A stretch of 49,366 bases of DNA, taken from a virus. The notes beneath the pieces were generated by a model that saw only the letters and a list, made by a program, of their open reading frames with translations, ran no database searches and was not told the DNA's origin. Positions within the stretch are counted from its first letter, which is position 1. Each line of letters begins with the position of its first letter. Shown here piece by piece: positions 1-8,248 of the stretch. Position numbers and translations under genes: made by a program. Location: positions 1 through 49,366 of IMG/VR virus record IMGVR_UViG_3300023087_000023. One strand, written 5' to 3'.

Positions 1-872
1 AATTCAAGCAAGCCGCTATATGGATTCATACCTGTTTCGTATGGAATCTTAACTTGTACACCTTCAAACGGTTTAGCATAACGTGTTTTCATAACCTTAC
101 AAGCGGCACGAATACCACGCACTTCACTGATCTTGTTACCGTCTTCATCTTCTTTAAGTTTCAACTTCTTCATTGCAACTACGATAGATGATGCGTAGAT
201 AAAGCCTTGACCGCCTGAGATTTTATCATCTGGGTCAAACATATCTTGCGATGCATAAGTGTGGTTAGTTGCTACTAAGCCTACATTGTGCGAACCAAAC
301 ATATTAACGGTGTTACGAACAAGTGCTGTTAGTGCTTTAGGCTTACGACCCATATCACCTTTCATATCACCTTTGTTAAACTGGTCAACGTCTGTAGGTG
401 TTAGCAACATGCCTAGTGAGTCAACTACAAACAATACCTTAGGACGATCTTCTTCGTTCATTGCTTTGTAGTCTGCCATAAACGTACTAATAGTCTTTGC
501 TACGTCATCAATCATTGACATATTAAGTTTTAGCAGTTTATCTTCTGAAGTATCTACGTCAAGTGCTTGTAGCCACGCTTCGTCAAGTGCGTTCTCTGAG
601 TCAATAAGAACTACAAAGATACCTTGATCTTGTGCTGACTTTACAATGTTGCCTGAACAGATATAAGACTTACCTGCACCAGATTCGCCTGCAAATACGC
701 TTACTTTGCCTAGCGGAATACCTTTGTTCCAATCACCTGAAATAAGATAGTTGAGTGCAAAGTTACCTGTGCTAATCCAATCAGTAGGATCGTTAAATCC
801 TGCACTCATGCCTGTAATGGATTTCGTTAGCGATGTTCGAAACTTAGTAGGATCGAATGCCTTATTAGCCAT
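1..872 (-). CDS. uvsX: UvsX/RecA-like recombinase (3' end cut by window edge)
   Basis: RecA-family strand-exchange protein of T4-like phages, which coats ssDNA at replication and repair forks together with gp32. Translated from ATG at 872, the reading frame stays open to position 1, so at least 290 residues are present and the C-terminus is missing. A Walker A P-loop GESGAGKS lies at about residues 62-69 and a Walker B strand with VLFVVDS follows in the middle of the protein. The start is set by an AGGAG Shine-Dalgarno at 880-884, seven bases before the ATG. It follows gp32 on the same strand but a strong terminator lies between the two, so its transcript level is probably set by read-through or by a promoter not recognised here. 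The product call is secure; the exact C-terminus is unknown. Confidence 0.93.
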   Translation of the reverse strand, partial: MANKAFDPTKFRTSLTKSITGMSAGFNDPTDWISTGNFALNYLISGDWNKGIPLGKVSVFAGESGAGKSYICSGNIVKSAQDQGIFVVLIDSENALDEAWLQALDVDTSEDKLLKLNMSMIDDVAKTISTFMADYKAMNEEDRPKVLFVVDSLGMLLTPTDVDQFNKGDMKGDMGRKPKALTALVRNTVNMFGSHNVGLVATNHTYASQDMFDPDDKISGGQGFIYASSIVVAMKKLKLKEDEDGNKISEVRGIRAACKVMKTRYAKPFEGVQVKIPYETGMNPYSGLLE

Positions 873-884
873 AATTAATCTCCT

Positions 885-919
885 AATCTAAAAAGCAAAA
901 TGGGGGATTGCTCCCCCAT
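885..919 (-). terminator. Rho-independent terminator between gp32 and uvsX
   Basis: A perfect stem (TGGGGGA at 901-907 pairing with TCCCCCA at 912-918, extended by one A-T pair) with a 4-base loop lies directly downstream of the gp32 stop. On the minus-strand transcript it is followed by TTTTGCTTTTT. This is a textbook intrinsic terminator and would separate abundant gp32 mRNA from uvsX. Confidence 0.9.
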
Positions 920-925
920 AATATA

Positions 926-1915
926 TTACTGTCCTTGACGTGCTCGGATCATTGCAAGAATGTCTTGCGCACCGCCGGCATCTCCTGTCGCTTCTGCTGC
1001 TGGAGCAGCTTCAGGTTCTGGAGTAGGTTCAACAACTGGTGCTGCCTCTGCTACCGGAGCAGGAGCAGTTTGACTAGTTGCAGTACCATTAGATGTCGCT
1101 ACATTAGGATCACCTGTACGTGCAGCCATGCCGCTTGGACGGAAGTAATTGCTCCAACGATCTGCATCGTATGCTTCACCGTCTACTGACGCTTCAAACA
1201 TTTCCTGCATCACCTTGACAGCAGTTTCGTCTGGCTTTTTGGGAAGGAAATCTGAAAGATTAAACAAGCCGTGTTCGTTAATTGCAGCCATTTCTACATC
1301 ACTCAATGGACGCTCTCTACGTGCCCAATTAGATGTGCCATAATCTGCATAACCGCCTTTTGAAGTTTTATTAAGACGGAAGTCAACACCAGCAGTATAA
1401 TCTGTTGGCAACTCTTCCATGTCTGGATCCATAAGCGCCTGCTTAATGATCTGGAAGATTTGTGGACCAATAATAAAGCGACGAATTGGATTGTCGGGTG
1501 CTTCATCATCGGCTAGCGGATTGTCCGTTACAAAGCCTTGGAAGATATACGAACGCTTTTTCCAATACTTACGACCCATATCTTCTAGACTTGGATCTTT
1601 AAACCAGCCACGTACTTCATTAAGAATGTTACATGTCTCGCCGTACATTTCCATACATGGAATTTGTACTTGTACTGGACGCGAACCTGTGTCGCCTTTT
1701 ACTCCGCTAAAAGGAAGTTTAATCATCAGACGCTCTTTCCAAAAGAAAGTATTATCGGCGTCACCGTCAGGTAAGAAACGCATAGTTGCGCTTTCGCCTT
1801 CTTTAATATTCCAGAATGGGTAAATTGGGTTAGGGCCGCTTGGGCCGTTTGATGCACCTGATGAACGTGCTTCTTGTTCTTTGAGCTTTGCTCGGATTTC
1901 TGCTAATGATGCCAT
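926..1915 (-). CDS. gp32: gp32-like single-stranded DNA-binding protein
   Basis: T4-type ssDNA-binding protein that protects replication intermediates and recruits replication and recombination proteins. The 329 residues show the family layout: a short basic N-terminus (MASLAEIRAKLKEQ), a central OB-fold core, and an acidic Ala/Pro/Glu-rich tail from about residue 275 ending in a short conserved helix (ILAMIRARQ). T4 gp32 holds zinc with one His and three Cys; here the matching region (PCMEMYGETC, about residue 85-95) shows only two Cys, so zinc binding may be altered or lost. The ATG has a strong GGAGG at 1923-1928. Upstream is a sigma70-type promoter with an embedded late-type octamer, and downstream an intrinsic terminator, so the gene can be its own transcription unit. 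Confidence 0.92.
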   Translation of the reverse strand: MASLAEIRAKLKEQEARSSGASNGPSGPNPIYPFWNIKEGESATMRFLPDGDADNTFFWKERLMIKLPFSGVKGDTGSRPVQVQIPCMEMYGETCNILNEVRGWFKDPSLEDMGRKYWKKRSYIFQGFVTDNPLADDEAPDNPIRRFIIGPQIFQIIKQALMDPDMEELPTDYTAGVDFRLNKTSKGGYADYGTSNWARRERPLSDVEMAAINEHGLFNLSDFLPKKPDETAVKVMQEMFEASVDGEAYDADRWSNYFRPSGMAARTGDPNVATSNGTATSQTAPAPVAEAAPVVEPTPEPEAAPAAEATGDAGGAQDILAMIRARQGQ

Positions 1916-1977
1916 AGTTATGCCTCCTATTGTTATGCCTATGTGCTTTGTGCCTATATTTGTGTAGCACAGTTATA

Positions 1978-2006
1978 ATACTACACTCGTTTATTTATCT
2001 TGTCAA
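1978..2006 (-). promoter_or_regulatory. Sigma70-type promoter of gp32
   Basis: TTGACA (minus strand, 2006-2001), a 17-base spacer and TAGTAT (1983-1978). The -35 is perfect and the -10 matches TATAAT at four of six bases. The predicted start leaves a leader of about 55 nt before gp32. This implies expression by host RNA polymerase. Confidence 0.7.
1992..1999 (-). promoter_or_regulatory. Late-promoter-like octamer inside the gp32 sigma70 promoter
   Basis: GATAAATA on the minus strand, falling within the spacer of the sigma70-type promoter and 76 nt before the gp32 ATG. It matches the octamer in front of many structural genes here. If active it would allow both early and late expression of gp32. 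Confidence 0.45.
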
Positions 2007-2025
2007 CTATTTATTTAATTATTTT

Positions 2026-2259
2026 TTAATCGTATTCTACGCCATCTTTTTGTAGAAGATCTCTAAGATACTTTTCTGTAATAAATCCGTCTACATATGC
2101 ATCTCTTAGTGCGTATGAACATTCTTGCATAGTCAACTTAGAACCACCCTCTTTCAATTCTTGTACAATTGCTGCAACCATTCCTGGATAAGGTTTGTCT
2201 CCTCTTGCAACAAGTTCCAAACATCTTGTTTTTAATTCTTCTGTAGTTGTAATAGCCAT
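2026..2259 (-). CDS. Small hypothetical protein upstream of gp32
   Basis: A 77-residue protein that I do not recognise. It is mostly helical by appearance, with no Cys pairs beyond isolated residues, no membrane segment and no nucleotide-binding motif. Charged and hydrophobic residues alternate as in a small soluble adaptor (for example TMQECSYALRDAYVDG at about residues 43-58). The ATG has AGGAG at 2266-2270. That Shine-Dalgarno can pair with CTCCT just upstream in the transcript (2275-2279), so translation could be gated by a small hairpin. It follows the large Ala-rich gene by 29 bases and precedes gp32. T4 gp59 (helicase loader) and gp33 occupy nearby positions in T4 but I see no sequence match to either. 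Confidence 0.7.
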   Translation of the reverse strand: MAITTTEELKTRCLELVARGDKPYPGMVAAIVQELKEGGSKLTMQECSYALRDAYVDGFITEKYLRDLLQKDGVEYD

Positions 2260-2265
2260 TTACTG

Positions 2266-2306
2266 CTCCTGTATAGGAGTCTTGCAGGTTAGCGTAAACC
2301 TGCAAG
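2266..2306 (-). promoter_or_regulatory. Two tandem hairpins at a gene junction, one covering a Shine-Dalgarno
   Basis: A perfect 10-bp stem (CTTGCAGGTT at 2281-2290, AACCTGCAAG at 2297-2306, 6-base loop) spans the stop codon of the upstream gene. Next to it CTCCT/AGGAG (2266-2270 and 2275-2279) forms a 5-bp stem containing the Shine-Dalgarno of the 77-residue gene. No U-run follows, so these look like RNA stability or translation-control elements rather than a terminator. Confidence 0.5.
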
Positions 2307-4757
2307 CTCCTTCATTCTGTCAAACTCTTCTGTATCCAACTGCTGTGGTTGTGTATGCATCTGATACTCATCGAAGAGTGCTTGTACCTGTTCAATGAAA
2401 GCCTTTGCCGGTTCTATGAACTCTTCGCCGTAGTCTTTCTCAACCATAGTTAATACTGCGGTCTCGCCTTTTGGAAACAGGCCTGTTTCTCTGTCATAGT
2501 ATGATAGTATAAACTCGCCTAATGGTGTCTTTTGTTCTTTGACGTCTTCTTCGTCATCTTTTCCCATTGCCTTTTTAATAGCAATATCTTTTGCCTTCAT
2601 ATAATCATCTGAATCAATATCGCCGTCCTTGTCAAGATCTTTGCCTTTAGATTCGTCTTTTGGATCTTCCATTACATCTCTAATATAAACCATCAATGGA
2701 TATAATGCATTTACAATTTGATTACCAAAACGTGCATTTTCACCGCTGCCTGGCTTAGTTTCTAATTTCTTAGCTTCGCCACGTAACTGCATAACAGGTT
2801 CTAGAACTTCCTTTAGCTTAGGATCATTCATACCGCTAATACCTAATTTGCTATCCATCCAACTGTATACATCGTATACATCACTTACATATTCATTGGC
2901 TAAGTTGCCATCATATGTGTCTTTGCCTGTTTCAATCTTTTTACCAATGCCACGCAAACGACCTAATGCTTCTACAGCGTCTTTGCGTGTTTTGATATAT
3001 GCTTCTTCTAGATCATTTTCAGCTTCGCTAAACTGACCCATCATTTCTTCAAAGCCTTGTTCTAATGCAGTTTCTTCTGGAATGCAAGAACCTTTAGATC
3101 CTCTTGTTGCACCTGGTTTTTTACGCCAACCGTCGCGGCACTTATCATAAATCTTACTATTGCCGTGACGTTCGCCTTCGTCAAATTCAATTTCTTCTGT
3201 TCTAGGTTCGTCGCCTTTGCCCATTAACCAATTTATTACTTTCTTGCCACCATATAATATAGCAATAACTGCAAGTACAGGTAGTCCATATTTAGCTGCT
3301 GATGCTCCAATTTGTCTAAGAGCGCCGCCGCCTAAAAATGCTGAAATTTCGTCTTGTATACCATTAATACCTTGAGAAGCTTTATCCATAAGTTCTTCTG
3401 CACTAGTTGCTAAATCATCTATAGTATCGCTTACTTGCTTTCCAACATAAGCAGCACCGCCCAGTGCTGCGGTTGTTCCTGGATTTTTTGCAATATAGTT
3501 TCCTGCGCCTCTTGCAACTTGTCCAGCTGCTTGTCCTGCGCTTCTTGCAACTTGTCCGGCTGCTTGCCCAACTGCTTGTCCGGCTGTTTGTCCTGCGGCT
3601 CTTGCAGCAATGCGGGCTTTTGCAGCTTTTATTGCAGCACCTCTTTTGGCTAATATTGAAGCACCCATTCTCGATAGTTGCGGAATTGCTGCTCTAGCTG
3701 CGGCCATTACACCTGCTGCTATAAGCGGAGCAACTTCGTCTAATTCTTCTTCTGACTCTCCTAGTACATCATCTGGACCTAGTTCTTTGGCCTTTGTACC
3801 TTCTTTTACTAGGTTGTATATGTATGGGAAGATATCTTGTAGTTCTTCATTAAACTGCTTAATAGTTAGTTCGTCTATCCAGTTTTCAGCAACATCACTT
3901 GGAACATCTTCTAGTACTGGGGGATTAAATGTTTCAAATGCTTCTTTGTAGTATGCTGGCTTTTGTAATGACGCTATTTCTTTTTTAACTGTAGCAATAC
4001 GTTCTTTGACAATATCTGTATATCCTGCTAGGCTTTCTGCCATTACAGCTGAACGGCTCATATAGTTTTTAAACTTACGTAGCTTTGCCATTTCTTCTGA
4101 TAGGCCTACAATATGCTTACCAAAATCGTCGTATGTGTTTCCGCCTTCTGCTACGTGACGTGCCATTGCTCTTGCACCACTTAGATGTTTGTATGGATAT
4201 TTAAATCTTTCACCTTCGGGAGATTCAATATAAATTTTTCCAATCTTTTGTGTTCTACCTGTGGCACTTTCCTGGTTAATACTTTCTGTATGTTTGATTA
4301 TAATACGTGCTTCGCCTACTTTTTGATAGCTTACACGACTAGTGCCATATAGTTTTGATTCTGTCATTTTTCCGTCCCCAGACCGATTTGTTGCTAAAAA
4401 CTTATAATCTTTTTTTGTTAAGTTTGATTTGTTTATGTCTCTGATACTGAAATCAAGTAATCTTTTTTTACTAAAGACTCTTAGTTCTTTTAAAAAATTA
4501 AACCATTGTTTCTTTGTTATATCATCTTGAAATTCAACAATATCATTAGAATAAATTACAGTGAGTCCTTCTTGTTCCGAAATACTTATACTAACTTTTC
4601 CAATATCCGTTCCGTCATTGTTATAAGAAAAATCAAAGAATCTAGCTTCTGAAGGTTCATTTGTTACATTGCCTTCAGCATCGCCTATTGTAATCGCTGG
4701 AAATTTTCCACGCAATTTTTTAAAAAGATCTTCACTTATTCTGTCAAATTTCTGCAT
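2289..4757 (-). CDS. Large Ala-rich putative virion protein with one membrane segment
   Basis: An 822-residue protein of unknown exact function. Its length and its place directly after the terminase gene suggest a virion-associated protein of marine T4-like phages. The N-terminal 300 or so residues are mixed alpha/beta. From about residue 330 there is a long Ala-rich helical stretch with an AGQ-type repeat, then a strongly hydrophobic segment (YGLPVLAVIAILYGG, about residues 485-500) that looks like a single membrane helix. Near the C-terminus DKDGDIDSDDY is a calcium-loop-like motif. I chose ATG 4757 (MQKFDRISED) over the longer TTG start at 4817 because a GATAAATA octamer sits 4 nt upstream and the choice removes a 50-base overlap with gp17. 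An internal or ejected protein is possible; this is inference. Confidence 0.75.
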   Translation of the reverse strand: MQKFDRISEDLFKKLRGKFPAITIGDAEGNVTNEPSEARFFDFSYNNDGTDIGKVSISISEQEGLTVIYSNDIVEFQDDITKKQWFNFLKELRVFSKKRLLDFSIRDINKSNLTKKDYKFLATNRSGDGKMTESKLYGTSRVSYQKVGEARIIIKHTESINQESATGRTQKIGKIYIESPEGERFKYPYKHLSGARAMARHVAEGGNTYDDFGKHIVGLSEEMAKLRKFKNYMSRSAVMAESLAGYTDIVKERIATVKKEIASLQKPAYYKEAFETFNPPVLEDVPSDVAENWIDELTIKQFNEELQDIFPYIYNLVKEGTKAKELGPDDVLGESEEELDEVAPLIAAGVMAAARAAIPQLSRMGASILAKRGAAIKAAKARIAARAAGQTAGQAVGQAAGQVARSAGQAAGQVARGAGNYIAKNPGTTAALGGAAYVGKQVSDTIDDLATSAEELMDKASQGINGIQDEISAFLGGGALRQIGASAAKYGLPVLAVIAILYGGKKVINWLMGKGDEPRTEEIEFDEGERHGNSKIYDKCRDGWRKKPGATRGSKGSCIPEETALEQGFEEMMGQFSEAENDLEEAYIKTRKDAVEALGRLRGIGKKIETGKDTYDGNLANEYVSDVYDVYSWMDSKLGISGMNDPKLKEVLEPVMQLRGEAKKLETKPGSGENARFGNQIVNALYPLMVYIRDVMEDPKDESKGKDLDKDGDIDSDDYMKAKDIAIKKAMGKDDEEDVKEQKTPLGEFILSYYDRETGLFPKGETAVLTMVEKDYGEEFIEPAKAFIEQVQALFDEYQMHTQPQQLDTEEFDRMKELAGLR
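3505..3608 (-). repeat. DNA and protein repeat encoding AGQ units
   Basis: A run of related units (cttgcaacttgtccggctgc and variants on the plus strand) encodes AGQxAGQ-type steps within the Ala-rich region of the large putative virion protein. About seven AGQ or related triplets occur. This low-complexity tract is prone to copy-number change. Confidence 0.7.
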
Positions 4758-4761
4758 AATG

Positions 4762-4769
4762 TATTTATC
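4762..4769 (-). promoter_or_regulatory. Late-promoter-like octamer 4 nt from the Ala-rich gene start
   Basis: GATAAATA on the minus strand, overlapping the gp17 stop codon and followed by CATT then ATG. No Shine-Dalgarno is visible, so a transcript starting here would be essentially leaderless. Confidence 0.5.
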
Positions 4770-6348
4770 AATAATTGCTGCTAATGAAGATTGGCATTGG
4801 AGGATCATAATCTTCAATATCTTCTGCTTGGTTAAATGTATTGTATACTCTTGGATCCCAATCCTTCAAAACACTCATCATCCTTATTGCTAATAATGTT
4901 GCACTTATCAAATCATCTGTCATACCGCTTTTAGCTTGGTAACTAGATCCTGTTGCAACATATCCTTTTAGTTCAGATATAAATGGCTTTGAATGTATAA
5001 CCATTTTGTCATTTTCTATCATTGTTTTGAGTCTGGAACAAGCTGTAACTTTGGTACTGTGGGTTGTGTTGAATCCTTTGCGGAACTTTCTGACGTGTCC
5101 CTTTCTAATGGGTTCACTAACAAACAAACCAGGGATATTTTCCTCCCCAAAGTCATTGATAACGATAAGCGCGGCTTCTCCCAACCCATTGTTTTCTACA
5201 CTCCAATAAATACCTTGTGGGTTTTGTGTACATTCTTCAATGTATTTACAAATATCTGCAAGCACTCTTATCTGTCCAGGTATAGCAGTTTGATTGTGCT
5301 GCCATTCAGCAACTTGTTCGTATGTAGGTAATTCGAATACCTGTATTGCCGCATAATCTCCTCCTGTGCCCATTGAAGGATCTAGTGCAATTGCATAGGT
5401 GTACTGGTTAGATGGTTTTTTATACCAACGTGTTTGACCCATGTTTATAATCGGTGACCCGCCTTCCATGGTTGCTAGTTTGATTGAGTTAATTAGTGTT
5501 TCATCAAATACTAGAAACTCACAGCCATACTCACGTCTAAACTTTTCTTCGCCAATGCGTCCAATTTCATCTTCTTTCCACTTTTCGTCTCTATCAGGAT
5601 GTTCGTCCCAATGTGCCATAAATGAACGAAAACCGTTGATACCTACTTCTTGTTCATTACCGTGATTATCAAAACGCTGTTCTGCTTGCTTCCAAATAGT
5701 AGCAAAGGTATCTTCATCACTATTTGGTGTACTAGTAATAATAGCACGACCACCTGTTGCTAGTGTAGGAGATATTGAAGTCCAAAATTCTTCAGCAATA
5801 TTAGGTTGTACGAACGCAAACTCGTCACAGTATAGTAGCGAGATAGACATACCACGTCCTGTGTTGCCTGTTGTTGTTTGACTTACAATTCTACTACCAT
5901 TCTCAAACTCTATGCTACCTTTGTTGTAGCTTGTAACACCTGCTCTAATGTGATCAGGGCAAGTTTCATACACATAACGTATACGTGCCATGATCTCCTG
6001 TGCACCTGTGTATTTGTGTGCAGCAATAAGAATAGTTTGATCTGGATTAAACATTGCATACCAAGCAAGATAGATAGCAGCACAAGTTGTTTTGCCTGTC
6101 TGTCTAGGCATCATGTTAATATTAAAACGATAGTTATGATATGTATCCATTAAGCCTAGTTGATAATTGTAAGGCTCAAACAATAGCTTACCTTTTACAG
6201 GATGTTGGATGTACGCAAATTTACGTGCAAAATACAAGTAGCCATTATCAGGATCCATGCATTGCATCAAATCTTGTATTTGCTCTTCTGTATATGTTTC
6301 TTTAGTATTAGCCTTTTTGGTTAATACACCATCTAAACTTTTGCTCAT
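4768..6348 (-). CDS. gp17: Terminase large subunit gp17
   Basis: ATP-driven DNA-packaging motor with nuclease activity that cuts and pumps DNA into the prohead through the portal. The 526 residues (T4: 610) carry a Walker A PRQTGKTT at residues 81-88, a Walker B LLYCDEF at 171-177, the coupling motif ITSTPNS at about 204-210, and a C-terminal RNase H-type nuclease with D323 in ALDPSMGTGGDYAA and a distal DDLISA. The gene starts right after a strong terminator, and GATAAGTA lies 5 nt before the ATG with no clear Shine-Dalgarno, so the mRNA may be leaderless. In T4, gp16 and gp17 are adjacent; here two other genes lie between them. Confidence 0.96.
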   Translation of the reverse strand: MSKSLDGVLTKKANTKETYTEEQIQDLMQCMDPDNGYLYFARKFAYIQHPVKGKLLFEPYNYQLGLMDTYHNYRFNINMMPRQTGKTTCAAIYLAWYAMFNPDQTILIAAHKYTGAQEIMARIRYVYETCPDHIRAGVTSYNKGSIEFENGSRIVSQTTTGNTGRGMSISLLYCDEFAFVQPNIAEEFWTSISPTLATGGRAIITSTPNSDEDTFATIWKQAEQRFDNHGNEQEVGINGFRSFMAHWDEHPDRDEKWKEDEIGRIGEEKFRREYGCEFLVFDETLINSIKLATMEGGSPIINMGQTRWYKKPSNQYTYAIALDPSMGTGGDYAAIQVFELPTYEQVAEWQHNQTAIPGQIRVLADICKYIEECTQNPQGIYWSVENNGLGEAALIVINDFGEENIPGLFVSEPIRKGHVRKFRKGFNTTHSTKVTACSRLKTMIENDKMVIHSKPFISELKGYVATGSSYQAKSGMTDDLISATLLAIRMMSVLKDWDPRVYNTFNQAEDIEDYDPPMPIFISSNY

Positions 6349-6353
6349 ACTAA

Positions 6354-6361
6354 TACTTATC
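6354..6361 (-). promoter_or_regulatory. Late-promoter-like octamer 5 nt from the gp17 start
   Basis: GATAAGTA on the minus strand, followed by TTAGT then ATG. It differs by one base from GATAAATA and matches the arrangement at 11403-11410 almost base for base. It lies directly downstream of a terminator, where a fresh promoter would be needed. Confidence 0.5.
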
Positions 6362-6362
6362 C

Positions 6363-6389
6363 AAAAAAATAGGCTCCTAAGAGCCTATT
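6363..6389 (-). terminator. Rho-independent terminator upstream of gp17
   Basis: A perfect 9-bp stem (AATAGGCTC at 6368-6376 with GAGCCTATT at 6381-6389) and 4-base loop, followed on the minus-strand RNA by a run of seven U residues. It ends the transcript of the preceding Gly/Ala-rich gene. Confidence 0.92.
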
Positions 6390-6404
6390 GATTTGCTGGG
6401 GGAA

Positions 6405-7661
6405 TTAATTACAATTACTTGCGTATAGTTTTTCGAACTTGCCTTTGCTACAACCATACTTTTCATGTACTTTTTTATACATTTCCATTTTAGCACAGCC
6501 ACTTGCGTTTAACTTTTTCATTTCTTCTTTGCAGCCCATTTCATCAAACTTTGCTGAGCCGTCGCCATCTCTGCCAGTTTTCTTAAATTCTGCTTCGTTT
6601 GTTTTCTTTTTCTTCTTTAGATCGTTTGGACCTTTGCCATCTTCCGCATAATCTGGAATGCCATTCTTATTTGCGTCTGGCTTTTTCTTTTCTGAAAGAG
6701 CTTTCATAAGTGCTGCTTTGATGGTTTCTACAGCAAGAGCATTATCGCCATCTTGTGCTTTAGCATACATTTTCTTTTCGCGGTTAATACCACCGCTTAA
6801 ATCTTTAGTCATATGCTTGTGATCTTGGTATTCTGGTTCTGGCTCGTTGTCATAACCTTCATCCATATCGTCCATATAATCTTCAATGTATTCTTGGGCT
6901 CTCTGCATTACCATATCAAACTTATCACTACCACCATCTTGATCAGCCATAGCATCTGCCATTTCTCCAGCAGCATCCTCTATATTACCTTGTTTGATTA
7001 ATGCACCTACTTTAGCAACGTCAGGTTGGCCATAGTACATCATATCTGTATCCATTTCGTCTACAAACTTAGCAATCATTGACGCAACTTTAGGATCAGC
7101 ATCTTCTTCAATATTGTCGGTCATTTTATCACCGATAGCTGCTCCTGCTGCTCCTGGTATTGAACTGCCTACTGCTTTACCTATATTAGATCCTATATCA
7201 GCTGCTTTTTGGCTGACCTGTTTTCCAAGCCATCCCCCGGCACCTGCTGCTTTGGCAGCTAGTGCACCGCCTGCTTTGGCACCCAGGGCGCCGCCTTTTG
7301 CTGCTAGTGCGCCTGTTGCACCTGTTGCTGCACCTGCTGCTGAACCTAATGCGCCGCCTGCTAGGGCACCAATTAGTCCTGCATTTAAATCTTGATCGCC
7401 TTCTACATCGTCACGTCCTGGAATTTTTGGATCGTCGTCCATTGCTGCACGGAACTTATCAATATCAGTACGCATTGGCATCGGCATATCTGCCGGTACT
7501 GGTTTTGGCCCTACTCCTGCGTGTCCTTGCATAGCTGCAATCATATCTGCAATCTCTGCGCCTGTTTCTGCACTTATTGAAATAGTTGCAGCTTCATTTA
7601 ACTGCTCTTTGTTTGCATTTTCAATATCAGTCATTTTCTGAATTAAATTTTTCATATTCAT
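6405..7661 (-). CDS. Gly/Ala-rich putative virion protein
   Basis: A 418-residue protein whose family I cannot name. Its start is set by GGAGG seven bases before ATG 7661; the longer frame up to 7745 would overlap the upstream gene and has no such site. From about residue 90 to 185 it is a Gly/Ala-rich low-complexity stretch (GALAGGALGSAAGAATGATG and similar), like a glycine zipper. An acidic central region follows. Near residue 330 DANKNGIPDYAEDG resembles a thrombospondin type-3 calcium loop. The C-terminus is Lys-rich with four Cys. Setting, composition and terminator suggest an internal head or prohead core component, by inference only. Confidence 0.72.
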   Translation of the reverse strand: MNMKNLIQKMTDIENANKEQLNEAATISISAETGAEIADMIAAMQGHAGVGPKPVPADMPMPMRTDIDKFRAAMDDDPKIPGRDDVEGDQDLNAGLIGALAGGALGSAAGAATGATGALAAKGGALGAKAGGALAAKAAGAGGWLGKQVSQKAADIGSNIGKAVGSSIPGAAGAAIGDKMTDNIEEDADPKVASMIAKFVDEMDTDMMYYGQPDVAKVGALIKQGNIEDAAGEMADAMADQDGGSDKFDMVMQRAQEYIEDYMDDMDEGYDNEPEPEYQDHKHMTKDLSGGINREKKMYAKAQDGDNALAVETIKAALMKALSEKKKPDANKNGIPDYAEDGKGPNDLKKKKKTNEAEFKKTGRDGDGSAKFDEMGCKEEMKKLNASGCAKMEMYKKVHEKYGCSKGKFEKLYASNCN

Positions 7662-7665
7662 TGTA

Positions 7666-8223
7666 TTAACCTCCGACGACCGCTTTACTGTTTTCTGTAT
7701 CGCCAATATCTTGGGATTCACCTTGTGGTGCACCTGCTGCTGCATCGTGGTCGCGTTCTTTACGAGCAGTTTCTAATTCTTTTAACAAATCCATAACACG
7801 ATTACCTGCTACGTCTTCCTGGGCAGACTCTCCGCCTAGTTCTTCTGTTGTTAACATAGCTTCGTATGGTTCATCGTCTTTGGCTTCTTGATATTCTTCT
7901 CTAGGATCATTCATATTGCGCACAATGATATGACTCTGATCTACTCCGCAGCATTTTCCTAAATATTCTTGTAGTACCTGTGAAGTAGTTGGATATTCTA
8001 CTGTTGCTTCAAAATATGTAACTTCCATATTTTGTAATTGAGGAAAGTCTAATGGACGTTCTTGGATAGGTGTTTTCTTTCCTGACGTCATATTTGTTAC
8101 GTTAAACTTCTTAAGGGCAGTTTCAAGCATGTCTACACATTCTTGTGGGCAATCGCCTGCTATGCCTATTTTAAATTCATAAGTCTTTTTAGACTCTAGT
8201 AATATATCTTTAAATGATCTCAT
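7666..8223 (-). CDS. Conserved hypothetical protein between gp16 and the Gly/Ala-rich gene
   Basis: A 185-residue protein resembling conserved proteins found in this part of marine T4-like phage genomes, with no established function known to me. The N-terminus MRSFKDILLESKK resembles the short leader with an L-x-E cleavage site that T4-type prohead proteases remove from proteins packaged in the head; that link is inference. A compact alpha/beta domain (about residues 15-110) with paired Cys (CPQEC, CC) is followed by an acidic disordered tail. The ATG sits in a 12-base palindrome (8221-8232) with AGGA upstream. It follows gp16 by 25 bases and has its own late-type octamer. Confidence 0.75.
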   Translation of the reverse strand: MRSFKDILLESKKTYEFKIGIAGDCPQECVDMLETALKKFNVTNMTSGKKTPIQERPLDFPQLQNMEVTYFEATVEYPTTSQVLQEYLGKCCGVDQSHIIVRNMNDPREEYQEAKDDEPYEAMLTTEELGGESAQEDVAGNRVMDLLKELETARKERDHDAAAGAPQGESQDIGDTENSKAVVGG

Positions 8224-8248
8224 TGCGCAATGATCCTATGTTTATATA

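Noticed and set aside
3505-3608. CRISPR-like repeat array
   Set aside because: The units are in frame, encode AGQ steps within a gene and have no unique spacers.
4758-4817. N-terminal extension of the Ala-rich protein to a TTG at 4817
   Set aside because: It would overlap gp17 by 50 bases with a rare start; ATG 4757 right after the octamer is the better choice.
7114-7395. Ala/Pro-rich plus-strand open frame
   Set aside because: It is a mirror of the Gly/Ala-rich minus-strand gene; such composition creates long antisense frames by chance.
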